DNA of 64,000 nt from JBGLNJ01 sp041300525 (lineage in GTDB: Bacteria; Chloroflexota; Anaerolineae; Fen-1058), in the NCBI GenBank assembly GCA_041300525.1, contig JBGLNJ010000001.1:3410001-3474000 (forward strand), read 5' to 3'. Under the pieces are notes generated by a model, which did not search any database, was not told where the DNA came from, and worked only from the letters and a program-made list of their open reading frames with translations. Made by a program: the position numbers and the translations under genes. This document shows positions 47,415-53,942 of the stretch, in pieces. Each line of letters starts with the position of its first letter. Position 1 is the first letter of the stretch.

Positions 47415-47442
47415 TTGACTCACAACTCGAATGTACTATAAT
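47415..47442 (+). promoter_or_regulatory. Promoter of the first XRE-cupin regulator
   Basis: TTGACT and TATAAT are 16 bases apart. The -10 sits in TACTATAATATTGCTTGCATAA (split words TACTATAATATT and TTGCATA), which recurs at the second regulator. It places transcription start near 47449 and rules out the in-frame ATG at 47431. Confidence 0.8.
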
Positions 47443-47478
47443 ATTGCTTGCATAAATCATTTTCTTTTAGAGGCCAGG

Positions 47479-48171
47479 ATGTCCAAGAAATCGTCTGCGC
47501 GCAACGCCGTCAAACCGCGTACTGATCCTGCCAGTCGGCAGCGCCCTCCTGCGGTCGAGACAGAGGCCGTGACGGCTTCTGCTTCAGAGGTCAACGTGGG
47601 CCAACGGCTCCGCGAGCTGCGCGCCGAGCGCCACTTGTCAATTCGTGCCCTGGCTGAACAAAGCGGCCTGGCGGTCAACACCCTCAGCCTGATCGAGAAC
47701 AACAAGACCTCGCCCAGCGTCAGCACCCTTCAGCAGATTTCCGCCGCTCTCAAGGTGCCCATCACTGCTTTTTTCGAAACCGTTGCGCCAAAGAGCAGCA
47801 TTTCATACGTCAAAGCTAGCCAACGCCGCATCGCCGCGTTTGCGCACGGCACCTTGCAAGACCTGGGCGCGGGACTGAGCAGCCGCGCCGTTGAGCCGTT
47901 CCTCGTGACGCTTGAACCAAGCACCGGCAGCGGCGCAAACCCCATCGTCCACACCGGCCACGAGTTCGTGTACTGCCTCACAGGACGCATTGTTTACACC
48001 ATCGAAGACCGCACGTTCCTGCTCGAGCCAGGCGATAGCTTGCTGTTTGAATCACACCTGCCACATCGCTGGCATAACGCCGACACCGAGCCCTCTCAAT
48101 CGCTCCTGGTGCTGTACCCCGCAGACGAGCGCGACCGTCCCACCGAGCACCACTTTGAGTTTTCACGCTGA
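47479..48171 (+). CDS. XRE-family regulator with cupin domain (tandem copy 1)
   Basis: A ~230-residue regulator. A basic N-terminal tail leads into an HTH_3 (NVGQRLRELRAERHLSIRAL, AEQSGLAVNTLSLIENNKTS, PSVSTLQQISAAL). It ends in a C-terminal cupin_2 (NPIVHTGHEFVYCLTGRIVY, LLEPGDSLLFESHLPHRWHN) with metal/ligand-binding His and Glu positions. Such proteins repress catabolic or stress genes until a small molecule binds the cupin. Start ATG 47479 fits the promoter at 47415-47442. It is a close paralogue of the next gene and probably arose by tandem duplication. Confidence 0.9.
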   Translation: MSKKSSARNAVKPRTDPASRQRPPAVETEAVTASASEVNVGQRLRELRAERHLSIRALAEQSGLAVNTLSLIENNKTSPSVSTLQQISAALKVPITAFFETVAPKSSISYVKASQRRIAAFAHGTLQDLGAGLSSRAVEPFLVTLEPSTGSGANPIVHTGHEFVYCLTGRIVYTIEDRTFLLEPGDSLLFESHLPHRWHNADTEPSQSLLVLYPADERDRPTEHHFEFSR

Positions 48172-48208
48172 CCATTCCGGGCGCACCGCAGGGTGCGCCG
48201 TGATGGAC

Positions 48209-48246
48209 GAGAGGGGAGGCCCCACCAGTCTTCCCCTCTCATTTTT
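48209..48246 (+). terminator. Terminator after the first XRE-cupin gene
   Basis: GAGAGGGG and CCCCTCTC form an 8 bp stem around 16 bases, followed by ATTTTT. A second GC-rich hairpin (GGCGCACC-GCA-GGGTGCGCC, ~48178-48198) precedes it. Confidence 0.75.
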
Positions 48247-48340
48247 AAACGGTGCGGCAATCAGGGGCGCTCTCCTGGCAAGGCTTACTCAAGCATAACT
48301 ATTATTTTATCATTTTCCAACTAGTATTTTGATACAAGTA

Positions 48341-48369
48341 TTGACTTTTGGTCTAAAATATACTATAAT
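48341..48369 (+). promoter_or_regulatory. Promoter of the second XRE-cupin regulator
   Basis: TTGACT and TATAAT are 17 bases apart. The -10 lies in TACTATAATATT, followed by TTGCATA, the same two words as in front of copy 1. The shared sequence is a candidate operator recognised by both regulators. Confidence 0.8.
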
Positions 48370-48406
48370 ATTAGTTGCATACACTCGCTTTCTGCCAGAG
48401 GGTATC

Positions 48407-49093
48407 ATGCCAGCTCGAAAAACTCGCATTGGCTCGAAAATCGGCCCGCTGCTGTGTCAGCGCCGGCAGCGCGGGCCGGCCAGCGCCCCATCTGTCGCAA
48501 GTCGAGCGCCCGGCCTTGAAGTCAGCGTCGGTCACGGTCTCCGCAAATTGCGCTCCGAACGCGACCTGTCTATCCGTGCGCTGGCCGAAAAGAGCGGCCT
48601 GGCGGTGAACACGCTCAGTCTGATTGAAAACGGCAAAACGTCACCTAGTTGCAGCACGTTGCAGCAAATCGCCACGGCGCTCGGTGTGCCGATTACGGCT
48701 TTCTTTGAGACGGAACTGCCGCAGAACACGGTGGTTCACGTCAGAGCCTGCCAGCGGTCGCACGCCAAGTTCACGCACGGCACGTTAGAAGACCTGGGCG
48801 CCGGCTTGCGGAACCGCGTCGTCGAGCCGTTTATCGTCACACTGGAACCAAATGCCGGCAGCGGCGCAAATTCCATCGTCCATACCGGCCACGAGTTTGT
48901 GTTTTGCTTAAAAGGGCGCATCGTCTATACCGTCGAAGAGCGTCCCTATCTTTTAGAGCCAGGCGACAGCTTGCTGTTCGAGTCGCGCCTGCCGCACCGC
49001 TGGCAAAATGTGGACACGGAGCCATCTCAGGCGCTCCTGGTGCTCTGTCCCACAGATGCGCGCGACCGTCCGACCGAGCGTCACTTTGAATAG
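48407..49093 (+). CDS. XRE-family regulator with cupin domain (tandem copy 2)
   Basis: A ~228-residue paralogue of the preceding gene: LRKLRSERDLSIRALAEKSG, LAVNTLSLIENGKTSPSCST, cupin SIVHTGHEFVFCLKGRIVYT and LLEPGDSLLFESRLPHRWQN. Start ATG 48407 lies 37 bases after the -10. Only the N-terminal ~60 residues differ strongly between copies. It stands directly upstream of an ArsR regulator and the NifX/ferredoxin/MinD cluster, whose expression it may control together with ArsR. Confidence 0.9.
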   Translation: MPARKTRIGSKIGPLLCQRRQRGPASAPSVASRAPGLEVSVGHGLRKLRSERDLSIRALAEKSGLAVNTLSLIENGKTSPSCSTLQQIATALGVPITAFFETELPQNTVVHVRACQRSHAKFTHGTLEDLGAGLRNRVVEPFIVTLEPNAGSGANSIVHTGHEFVFCLKGRIVYTVEERPYLLEPGDSLLFESRLPHRWQNVDTEPSQALLVLCPTDARDRPTERHFE

Positions 49094-49121
49094 GACACAC
49101 GTGCCCCGGCGTCACTCTGCG

Positions 49122-49427
49122 ATGGCATTTGATTTCGAGTCTCAGGTCTACCGCGCCCTGGCCGATCCTACACGGATGGCTATCGTATGTGTGTTGACCC
49201 AGGGGGCGCAGTGCGTCAATGAATTGGCCAACACGCTTCGATTGCCACAGTCTACCGTATCACGACACCTGCGTGTCTTGCGCGACGCGCTGCTCGTCAA
49301 TGCCACTCGCCATGGACAGAGCGTTATCTACGCGTTGAGTGATCGGCGCATCTGCCGGGTGATTGAGCTGCGACACACTTGTCAAGTCGGGTTTTTCCAA
49401 ATCGAAGACCAGGGGCATTCACCCTGA
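49122..49427 (+). CDS. ArsR-family transcriptional regulator
   Basis: A ~101-residue winged-helix protein: FESQVYRALADPTRMAIVCV, QCVNELANTLRLPQSTVSRH, LRVLRDALLVNATRHGQSVI and YALSD. This is the ArsR fold; the classical ELCVCDL metal box is replaced by AQCVNEL, so one Cys remains. A GTG at 49101 would add seven residues. It begins a tight series of anaerobe-type genes and is the probable local repressor, possibly redox- or metal-responsive. Confidence 0.87.
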   Translation: MAFDFESQVYRALADPTRMAIVCVLTQGAQCVNELANTLRLPQSTVSRHLRVLRDALLVNATRHGQSVIYALSDRRICRVIELRHTCQVGFFQIEDQGHSP

Positions 49428-49445
49428 CTATCACAAGGAGACGAA

Positions 49446-49844
49446 ATGAAAATCGCTGCTATTACCGATGATGGGCAAACCATCAGCCAACACTTTGGAC
49501 GCGCGCCGTACTATCTCGTGGCGACCGTCGAGAACGGCGTCATCGTCAATCGCGAGATGCGCAACAAACTCGGTCACGCGCACTTTGCGGACGAGCCGCA
49601 CGAGGCCGACCAGCCGGGTCAGCTACACGGCCTTGGCCCTGCTTCGCAAAGCCGCCATGTGCGGATGGCCGAAGCCATTGCCGACTGCCAGGCGCTCTTG
49701 TGCGGCGGGATGGGCGCGGGCGCGTATCAGAGCATGGCCGAGCGCGGCATCAAACCGGTCGTCACCGACATTGCTTCGATTGACGAGGCAGTGATGGCCT
49801 ATGTCGAGGGCAAGATTGTGGATCGCACTGACTGGCTGCATTGA
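49446..49844 (+). CDS. NifX/NifB-C-terminal-like iron-molybdenum cofactor binding protein (1)
   Basis: A 132-residue protein of the dinitrogenase FeMo-cofactor biosynthesis family: MKIAAITDDGQTISQHFGRA, PYYLVATVENGVIVNREMR, CQALLCGGMGAGAYQSMAER and GIKPVVTDIASIDEAVMAYV. Relatives include the orange protein of sulfate reducers, which binds a Mo-Cu cluster, and NifX/NafY. An insert with three His (HAHFADEPHEADQ) could bind metal. No nitrogenase genes are near. The ferredoxin gene overlaps or follows at once. Confidence 0.87.
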   Translation: MKIAAITDDGQTISQHFGRAPYYLVATVENGVIVNREMRNKLGHAHFADEPHEADQPGQLHGLGPASQSRHVRMAEAIADCQALLCGGMGAGAYQSMAERGIKPVVTDIASIDEAVMAYVEGKIVDRTDWLH

Positions 49845-49867
49845 GTCAGGTTTTGGACTGGGGTCAG

Positions 49868-50335
49868 ATGACGCTGCTGCACATGAACCTGGACGCCTGC
49901 ACAGGCTGCGGAGTATGTGTCGAGATGTGCCCAGCCGGGGCAATGCGCCTCGTCGCCGGCAAAGCCGTCATCAACACGGAACTCTGCACAGTCTGTCAGG
50001 CGTGCATTGGCGTATGTCCAACGGGGGCTATCATGGTTGTCACGCCGCCGGCACAAGCGGCCCTGACGGCCGTGCCACGCCCTCCCGCAGTTGCGCTGCC
50101 ATCTCAAAAGCGAAAAGCCGCGCCGGGAGGTCTTGCTCTCTGGACAGGCATCGCGCTGGCCCTGGTTGAGCATCAGGTCGCGCCGCGCCTGGCCGATGCG
50201 CTTGTCGCCGCGCTGGAACGATGGCAATCACGCCCCAAACCCTCACCAGCGACGACGGCGTGGCGAGATGTGCTGCAGGGCAAAGTAGGACGGGGGCCGA
50301 CCTATCGGCATCGCAAGCGCGGCAATCGCAGTTAG
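49868..50335 (+). CDS. 2[4Fe-4S] ferredoxin with C-terminal extension
   Basis: Two classical motifs, CTGCGVCVEMCP and CTVCQACIGVCP, in the first 65 residues make it a bacterial ferredoxin-type electron carrier. A ~90-residue Ala/Pro-rich, then basic tail (TYRHRKRGNRS) follows, including a hydrophobic stretch LALWTGIALALVE that could touch the membrane. ATG 49868 is preferred; a TTG at 49841 overlaps the preceding stop. It probably supplies electrons within the cluster. Confidence 0.85.
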   Translation: MTLLHMNLDACTGCGVCVEMCPAGAMRLVAGKAVINTELCTVCQACIGVCPTGAIMVVTPPAQAALTAVPRPPAVALPSQKRKAAPGGLALWTGIALALVEHQVAPRLADALVAALERWQSRPKPSPATTAWRDVLQGKVGRGPTYRHRKRGNRS

Positions 50336-50385
50336 TAATGATGGTAAAAAGCATCGTGTAAAAGAGATGAGAGGAGGTGATTGAC

Positions 50386-50700
50386 ATGCCAAGAGGAAAT
50401 GGAACCGGCCCGATGGGCGCGGGGCCAATGACGGGACGCGGGGCCGGCTACTGCGCCGGCTACGATGAGCCAGGGTTCGCCAATCCGGCGTCCAGGCTCG
50501 GCATGCAGCGCGGCTTTCGCGGCGGCGGGCGTGGTTGGCGGAACATGTTTTACGCCACCGGCTTGCCGCGTTGGGCGCGTTGGGGTTACGCTCCGCCAGC
50601 GCCGCAGCAGGAAGTCGAGGCGCTTAAGGAACAAGCTGGAAGGCTCAAAGATCAACTCGACGCGATCAACAAACGCATTGAGGAGATTGGACAAAAGTGA
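50386..50700 (+). CDS. DUF5320 family protein
   Basis: A 104-residue protein starting MPRGNGTGPMGAGPMTGRGA then GYCAGYDEPGF, a Gly/Met/Arg-rich head typical of DUF5320. It ends in a coiled coil EVEALKEQAGRLKDQLDAIN. GAGGAGG lies 8-12 bases upstream of ATG 50386. DUF5320 proteins accompany NifX-like and MinD-like ATPase genes in many anaerobes; the function is unknown, possibly an assembly scaffold. Confidence 0.85.
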   Translation: MPRGNGTGPMGAGPMTGRGAGYCAGYDEPGFANPASRLGMQRGFRGGGRGWRNMFYATGLPRWARWGYAPPAPQQEVEALKEQAGRLKDQLDAINKRIEEIGQK

Positions 50701-50766
50701 CTCGACCGAGGTGCGACGCGCTTGCGTGAAGCAGCGCGTCGCACCATCAAGAAATGAGGTGAAATC

Positions 50767-50982
50767 ATGTTTGACCGATTACTCCGCGGCGGACGCGGGC
50801 CAGGTGGGGGCGGCCAAGGCAAGGGCGGCGGACGGGGGCGAGGTGGCGGCACCAAGCCCGGTTCCGGCCCCAGCGGCAACTGCGTCTGCCCCAAGTGTGG
50901 GCACAAGATGCCGCACCAGGTGGGTCAACGTTGTCTCGACATCGCCTGCCCCAAGTGCGGGACAAAGATGGTTCGTGAATAA
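50767..50982 (+). CDS. Glycine-rich zinc-ribbon protein of the NifX/MinD cluster
   Basis: A 71-residue protein: MFDRLLRGGRGPGGGGQGKG, a Gly/Arg-rich half, then CVCPKCGHKMPHQVGQRC and IACPKCGTKM with two CPxCG knuckles. This is a rubredoxin-like or zinc-ribbon fold, typical of small companions of DUF5320/MinD genes. AAATGAGGTG precedes the start. The Gly-rich half may be disordered. Its role is unknown. Confidence 0.8.
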   Translation: MFDRLLRGGRGPGGGGQGKGGGRGRGGGTKPGSGPSGNCVCPKCGHKMPHQVGQRCLDIACPKCGTKMVRE

Positions 50983-50994
50983 CAAAGGAGACCG

Positions 50995-51369
50995 ATGAAA
51001 ATCATTGTCACGGTTTCAACACCTGATGTCAAATCAGAACTAGACCCTCGCTTCGGGCGGGGGGCCTACTTGCTCGTCATAGATACAGACACGCTGGAAT
51101 GGCAGGCGCATCCCAACCCCGGCGTTAACACTCCAGGTGGAGCAGGTATCCAGGCCGCGCAGTTTGTGACCGGCCAAAAAGCCGATGCCGTCATCAGCGG
51201 CGACTTTGGCCCAAATGCCTTCGACGCGCTCCATGCGGCCGGCGTGCCCATGTACATGTTTGGCTCTTGTCGCACAGTCCGCGACGTGATCGTGCAGCTC
51301 AAGGCCGGGCAACTCGAACAGGTCGGCGCGGTGACCCGCGAGGGTTACCATCACGAGGGAAAGGCATGA
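50995..51369 (+). CDS. NifX-like iron-molybdenum cofactor binding protein (2)
   Basis: 124 residues: MKIIVTVSTPDVKSELDPRF, GRGAYLLVIDTDTLEWQAHP, NPGVNTPGGAGIQAAQFVTG and ADAVISGDFGPNAFDALHAA. This is a second member of the NifX/orange-protein family in the cluster, more like the short MTH1175 type. AAGGAG precedes ATG 50995. Its stop overlaps the start of the MinD-like gene by 4 bases, implying coupled translation. Confidence 0.9.
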   Translation: MKIIVTVSTPDVKSELDPRFGRGAYLLVIDTDTLEWQAHPNPGVNTPGGAGIQAAQFVTGQKADAVISGDFGPNAFDALHAAGVPMYMFGSCRTVRDVIVQLKAGQLEQVGAVTREGYHHEGKA

Positions 51370-51755
51370 GGATCGCCGTTGCCAGTGGCAAAGGCGGCAC
51401 AGGCAAGACCACCGTCGCCACCAGCCTGGCGCTGAGTCTGGCGGCGGGTCGAACGCAGACCCAGCCTGCGCTCGATCCGCCGCTTTTCCTGGATTGCGAC
51501 GTGGAAGCGCCCAACGCGCACCTGTTCCTCAAGCCGACGTTCGAGCGCCGCCAAGAGGTCGGCCTCTTGATTCCCCGCGTGGACGAAGCCAAATGTACCC
51601 ACTGTGGCAAATGCGCCGAGGTATGTCAATACCACGCCATCGCCGTGCTGGGCAAAAAGGTGTTGGTGTTTCCCCAATTGTGTCACGGCTGCGGCAGTTG
51701 CACACTCATCTGCCCCGAAGGCGCGATCTCGGAAGCGCCATTTGCGCGGACGATT
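51366..51755 (+). pseudogene. MinD-superfamily P-loop ATPase with inserted ferredoxin domain, C-terminus missing
   Basis: MRIAVASGKGGTGKTTVATS is the deviant Walker A of MinD/Mrp ATPases. LFLDCDVEAPNAHLFLKPTF is typical of the anaerobe subtype. Then a 2[4Fe-4S] insert, CTHCGKCAEVCQYHAIAVLG and CHGCGSCTLICPEGAI, is present. Family length is ~280-300; only ~130 residues remain before the frame leaves the family at about 51755. Such ATPases accompany NifX/orange proteins and may load metal clusters. A second, related ATPase usual in these clusters is not seen and may lie in the missing DNA. Confidence 0.88.
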
Positions 51756-52035
51756 GGATGCCTGGGCGTGGTTTCTGGACGACTATGCCAAGCAGCCCAA
51801 CGAGGAAGCGCCATACTATCCCGCTCGAGCGCACACGCGGCTGGCGATTGAACTGCTGCTAAGAGAAGTGGCGGGCGACTCGGCGGCCGAATTCATGCGC
51901 CGCCTGTTTGCGCTCGACCAGCGGCTGCGCGCCGACTGGATAGACGGCCCATTCGTATGGCATACGGCGCTGGCGCACGCTTTTCCACACGAGCGGTTCT
52001 GGTGGCTGTATGGGCGGCTCAAGCAGCCTGAATGA
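51756..52035 (+). pseudogene. C-terminal fragment of an unrecognised protein
   Basis: In the +1 frame relative to the MinD gene, ~92 residues read DAWAWFLDDYAKQPNEEAPY, HTRLAIELLLREVAGDSAAE and FMRRLFALDQRLRADWIDGP, ending RFWWLYGRLKQPE. It is helical, Trp/Arg-rich and ends cleanly at a stop, so it looks like the true end of some gene. No family is recognised and the start is missing at the joint. Confidence 0.5.
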
Positions 52036-52257
52036 CACAACACGCGATCGTTGGGCTATCACGCTCAGAAAACACAAGCCCCGGACATTTAATCGTCCGG
52101 AGCTTGTTCGCTCCTGCGGCCATCAAGCGCCTGGAAGGCGCCGACCGATGTCAAGCATAGTGCTGTTCTACCCGACAGCAACAGAGAAGAGAAAGCAACA
52201 ATTCCCTAGTTCCGAGTCCACAGAGACAATTCAAGCGAATGCAGGGATGCAAGATTC

Positions 52258-52285
52258 TTGCGCCTCTGGACGGTTGTGGTATACT
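52258..52285 (+). promoter_or_regulatory. Probable promoter of the Trm112-like operon
   Basis: TTGCGC and TATACT are 16 bases apart and end 30 bases before the ATG at 52315. The preceding 52036-52257 gap shows no gene. Confidence 0.5.
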
Positions 52286-52314
52286 TTTGTGCACTCCAAG
52301 ATAGAGAGGAAAAC

Positions 52315-52548
52315 ATGGTCAGTCCTGACCTTTTGGAAATCCTGCGTTGCCCGGCTTGTGTGAGCGGACCTAGCCGCCGCGAAGGCCCCGACCCTGGCCA
52401 GCTTCAGTTGGTTAAGGATACCTGGCTGGTTTGCCAGGAAAAAGATTGTGGTCGCAAGTACCCCATCAAAGACGACATCCCGGTCATGCTCATCGAGGAA
52501 GGCGACAAATACCGCAACACGCCGGTTGAGGAGCTAGGGCAACCGTGA
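52315..52548 (+). CDS. Trm112/UPF0434 family zinc-ribbon protein
   Basis: 77 residues: MVSPDLLEILRCPACVSGPS, LQLVKDTWLVCQEKDCGRKY and PIKDDIPVMLIEEG. This is the Trm112-like fold with CPxC and C-x4-C knuckles. In bacteria these proteins (YcaR type) may activate methyltransferases; no partner is adjacent. The next gene begins with GTG overlapping this stop by 4 bases. Confidence 0.9.
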   Translation: MVSPDLLEILRCPACVSGPSRREGPDPGQLQLVKDTWLVCQEKDCGRKYPIKDDIPVMLIEEGDKYRNTPVEELGQP

Positions 52549-52817
52549 GCAGTTTGGACGAACCTGGCTTGTTGACCTATCCTCCTATGCCGCTCCGTCG
52601 GCTTGTGTTTTGGATGGCACTGGCGGGATTGTCGTTATTGCTTCTGGGATTGCTTGCGCTCGCTTTGCCCGATTCTATGTCCGGGCCGGTCGTATGGACA
52701 TTCAGTATCAACCACGGTTTGCGCCAAGCCGATGTGATCGGGGCAGCGCTGCTGGCGACAGGCAGCGCGTTGACTTGGCTTATGCTCCTGGTCTGGCAGT
52801 GGCGATACACGCACTGA
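52545..52817 (+). CDS. Small two-TM membrane protein
   Basis: 90 residues with two predicted TM helices, LVFWMALAGLSLLLLGLLAL and ALLATGSALTWLMLLVW, separated by a short exoplasmic loop. It starts at GTG 52545 in GTGA overlap with the Trm112-like gene, and its end overlaps the DUF123 gene. No family is recognised; operon position suggests it is real. Confidence 0.6.
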   Translation: MSSLDEPGLLTYPPMPLRRLVFWMALAGLSLLLLGLLALALPDSMSGPVVWTFSINHGLRQADVIGAALLATGSALTWLMLLVWQWRYTH

Positions 52818-53278
52818 GGCACAGCCCCCTGTGGGCCATTCCTGGAACATACACACTCCTGATCACGCTCGACCGCTCGCGCAACATCTGCATTGGCCGG
52901 CGAGGAAGATTCTGCTTCCCCGCCGGTTTCTATCTCTATGTCGGCAGCGCACTTGGACCCGGCGGACTAGGGGGACGATTGGAGCGCCACCTTTGCGCCG
53001 AGAAACGCCTTCACTGGCACGTGGACTATTTGCTCCACGCAAGGGGGACACGCATTACGCAAGTGTGGGCGATGGAAGGCGCAGCTCGCCGTGAATGTGA
53101 TTGGGCGCGCGCAGCGATGCAATTGCCCGGAGCCGGCCTCGTCGTCCCGCGTTTTGGCTCCTCTGATTGCCGATGCGCAACGCACCTGATTGGTTTTGCC
53201 GGCCCTGCCCGGCCACCCAGCCTGGACGCCTTCACGGCATTGGTCGGCGGTCCAGTCCATCAATGGATGACGAGATGA
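52799..53278 (+). CDS. DUF123 / GIY-YIG-like nuclease family protein
   Basis: ~159 residues with GTYTLLITLDRSRNICIGRR, FPAGFYLYVGSALGPGGLGG, RLERHLCAEKRLHWHVDYLL and GSSDCRCATHLIGF. These are the DUF123 signature, a GIY-YIG-related fold often found C-terminal to endonuclease III in archaea. No ATG fits; GTG 52799 is a likely start. It ends in ATGA overlap with the HEAT protein. Nuclease activity is not proven for the family. Confidence 0.82.
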   Translation: MAIHALRHSPLWAIPGTYTLLITLDRSRNICIGRRGRFCFPAGFYLYVGSALGPGGLGGRLERHLCAEKRLHWHVDYLLHARGTRITQVWAMEGAARRECDWARAAMQLPGAGLVVPRFGSSDCRCATHLIGFAGPARPPSLDAFTALVGGPVHQWMTR

Positions 53279-53853
53279 CTCCAGGCATGGACGACCTTAT
53301 CGCGGCCATCCTAAGCGGAGACGATGCGCGAGCCGAGTTGGCTCTGCCCATTATCGTGACCTATGGCGACGCAGCGGTATCCGCGCTCGCCCAGCAGATG
53401 GCCGGCGCGCACGCCGATGCCCGTTGGTGGATTGCGCGAACACTCGCGGCCATCCCCACACCACAATCGGTCTCGCTGTTGACCCAGATGATGGATGACT
53501 GTAACTCGGACGTGCGCGCGTGCGCGGCGATGGCCTTAGGTGAGCTCCACGCAGCAGACGGAGCAGACACCCTCATCGCTCACTTGGCCGACGAAAGCGC
53601 ACACGTGGCTGAAATTTGCACTGTGGCTCTCTCGCGCCTCGGCGCGGCGGCGGTCTCGGCGCTGGTGCGCGCATTGCAGGACGGCGATTGGCTGACGCGC
53701 ATCCGCGCGGCCAAATCGCTGGCGCCCATCGAATCGCACGACGCAATCCCGGCGCTGATCCACGCGCTCGACGACGACAATGCGCTCGTAACCCACTATG
53801 CAGAAGATGCTTTGATGCGGATGGGTGTCGGTCTGGTCTTGCTCAAGCTCTGA
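53275..53853 (+). CDS. HEAT-repeat protein (PBS lyase-like)
   Basis: ~192 residues built of HEAT repeats: LALPIIVTYGDAAVSALAQQ, ARWWIARTLAAIPTPQSVSL, VRACAAMALGELHAADGADT, VAEICTVALSRLGAAAVSAL and WLTRIRAAKSLAPIESHDAI. It is a solenoid scaffold, likely protein-binding. The start at 53275 overlaps the DUF123 stop (ATGA). An ATG at 53263 is the alternative. Last gene of the Trm112-DUF123 operon. Confidence 0.82.
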   Translation: MTPGMDDLIAAILSGDDARAELALPIIVTYGDAAVSALAQQMAGAHADARWWIARTLAAIPTPQSVSLLTQMMDDCNSDVRACAAMALGELHAADGADTLIAHLADESAHVAEICTVALSRLGAAAVSALVRALQDGDWLTRIRAAKSLAPIESHDAIPALIHALDDDNALVTHYAEDALMRMGVGLVLLKL

Positions 53854-53942
53854 TTGGATTTTAGATCCCTGATTCCAAGAGGGACCCTTAATCCTAAATC
53901 TGCAATCTAAAATCTACAATCAGAAATTGGAGAAGGTCCATC

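Noticed and set aside
48329..48406. Upstream in-frame extension (26 codons) of the second XRE-cupin gene
   Set aside because: It would start inside the -35/-10 region and has no ribosome site; the first gene shows the same promoter layout.
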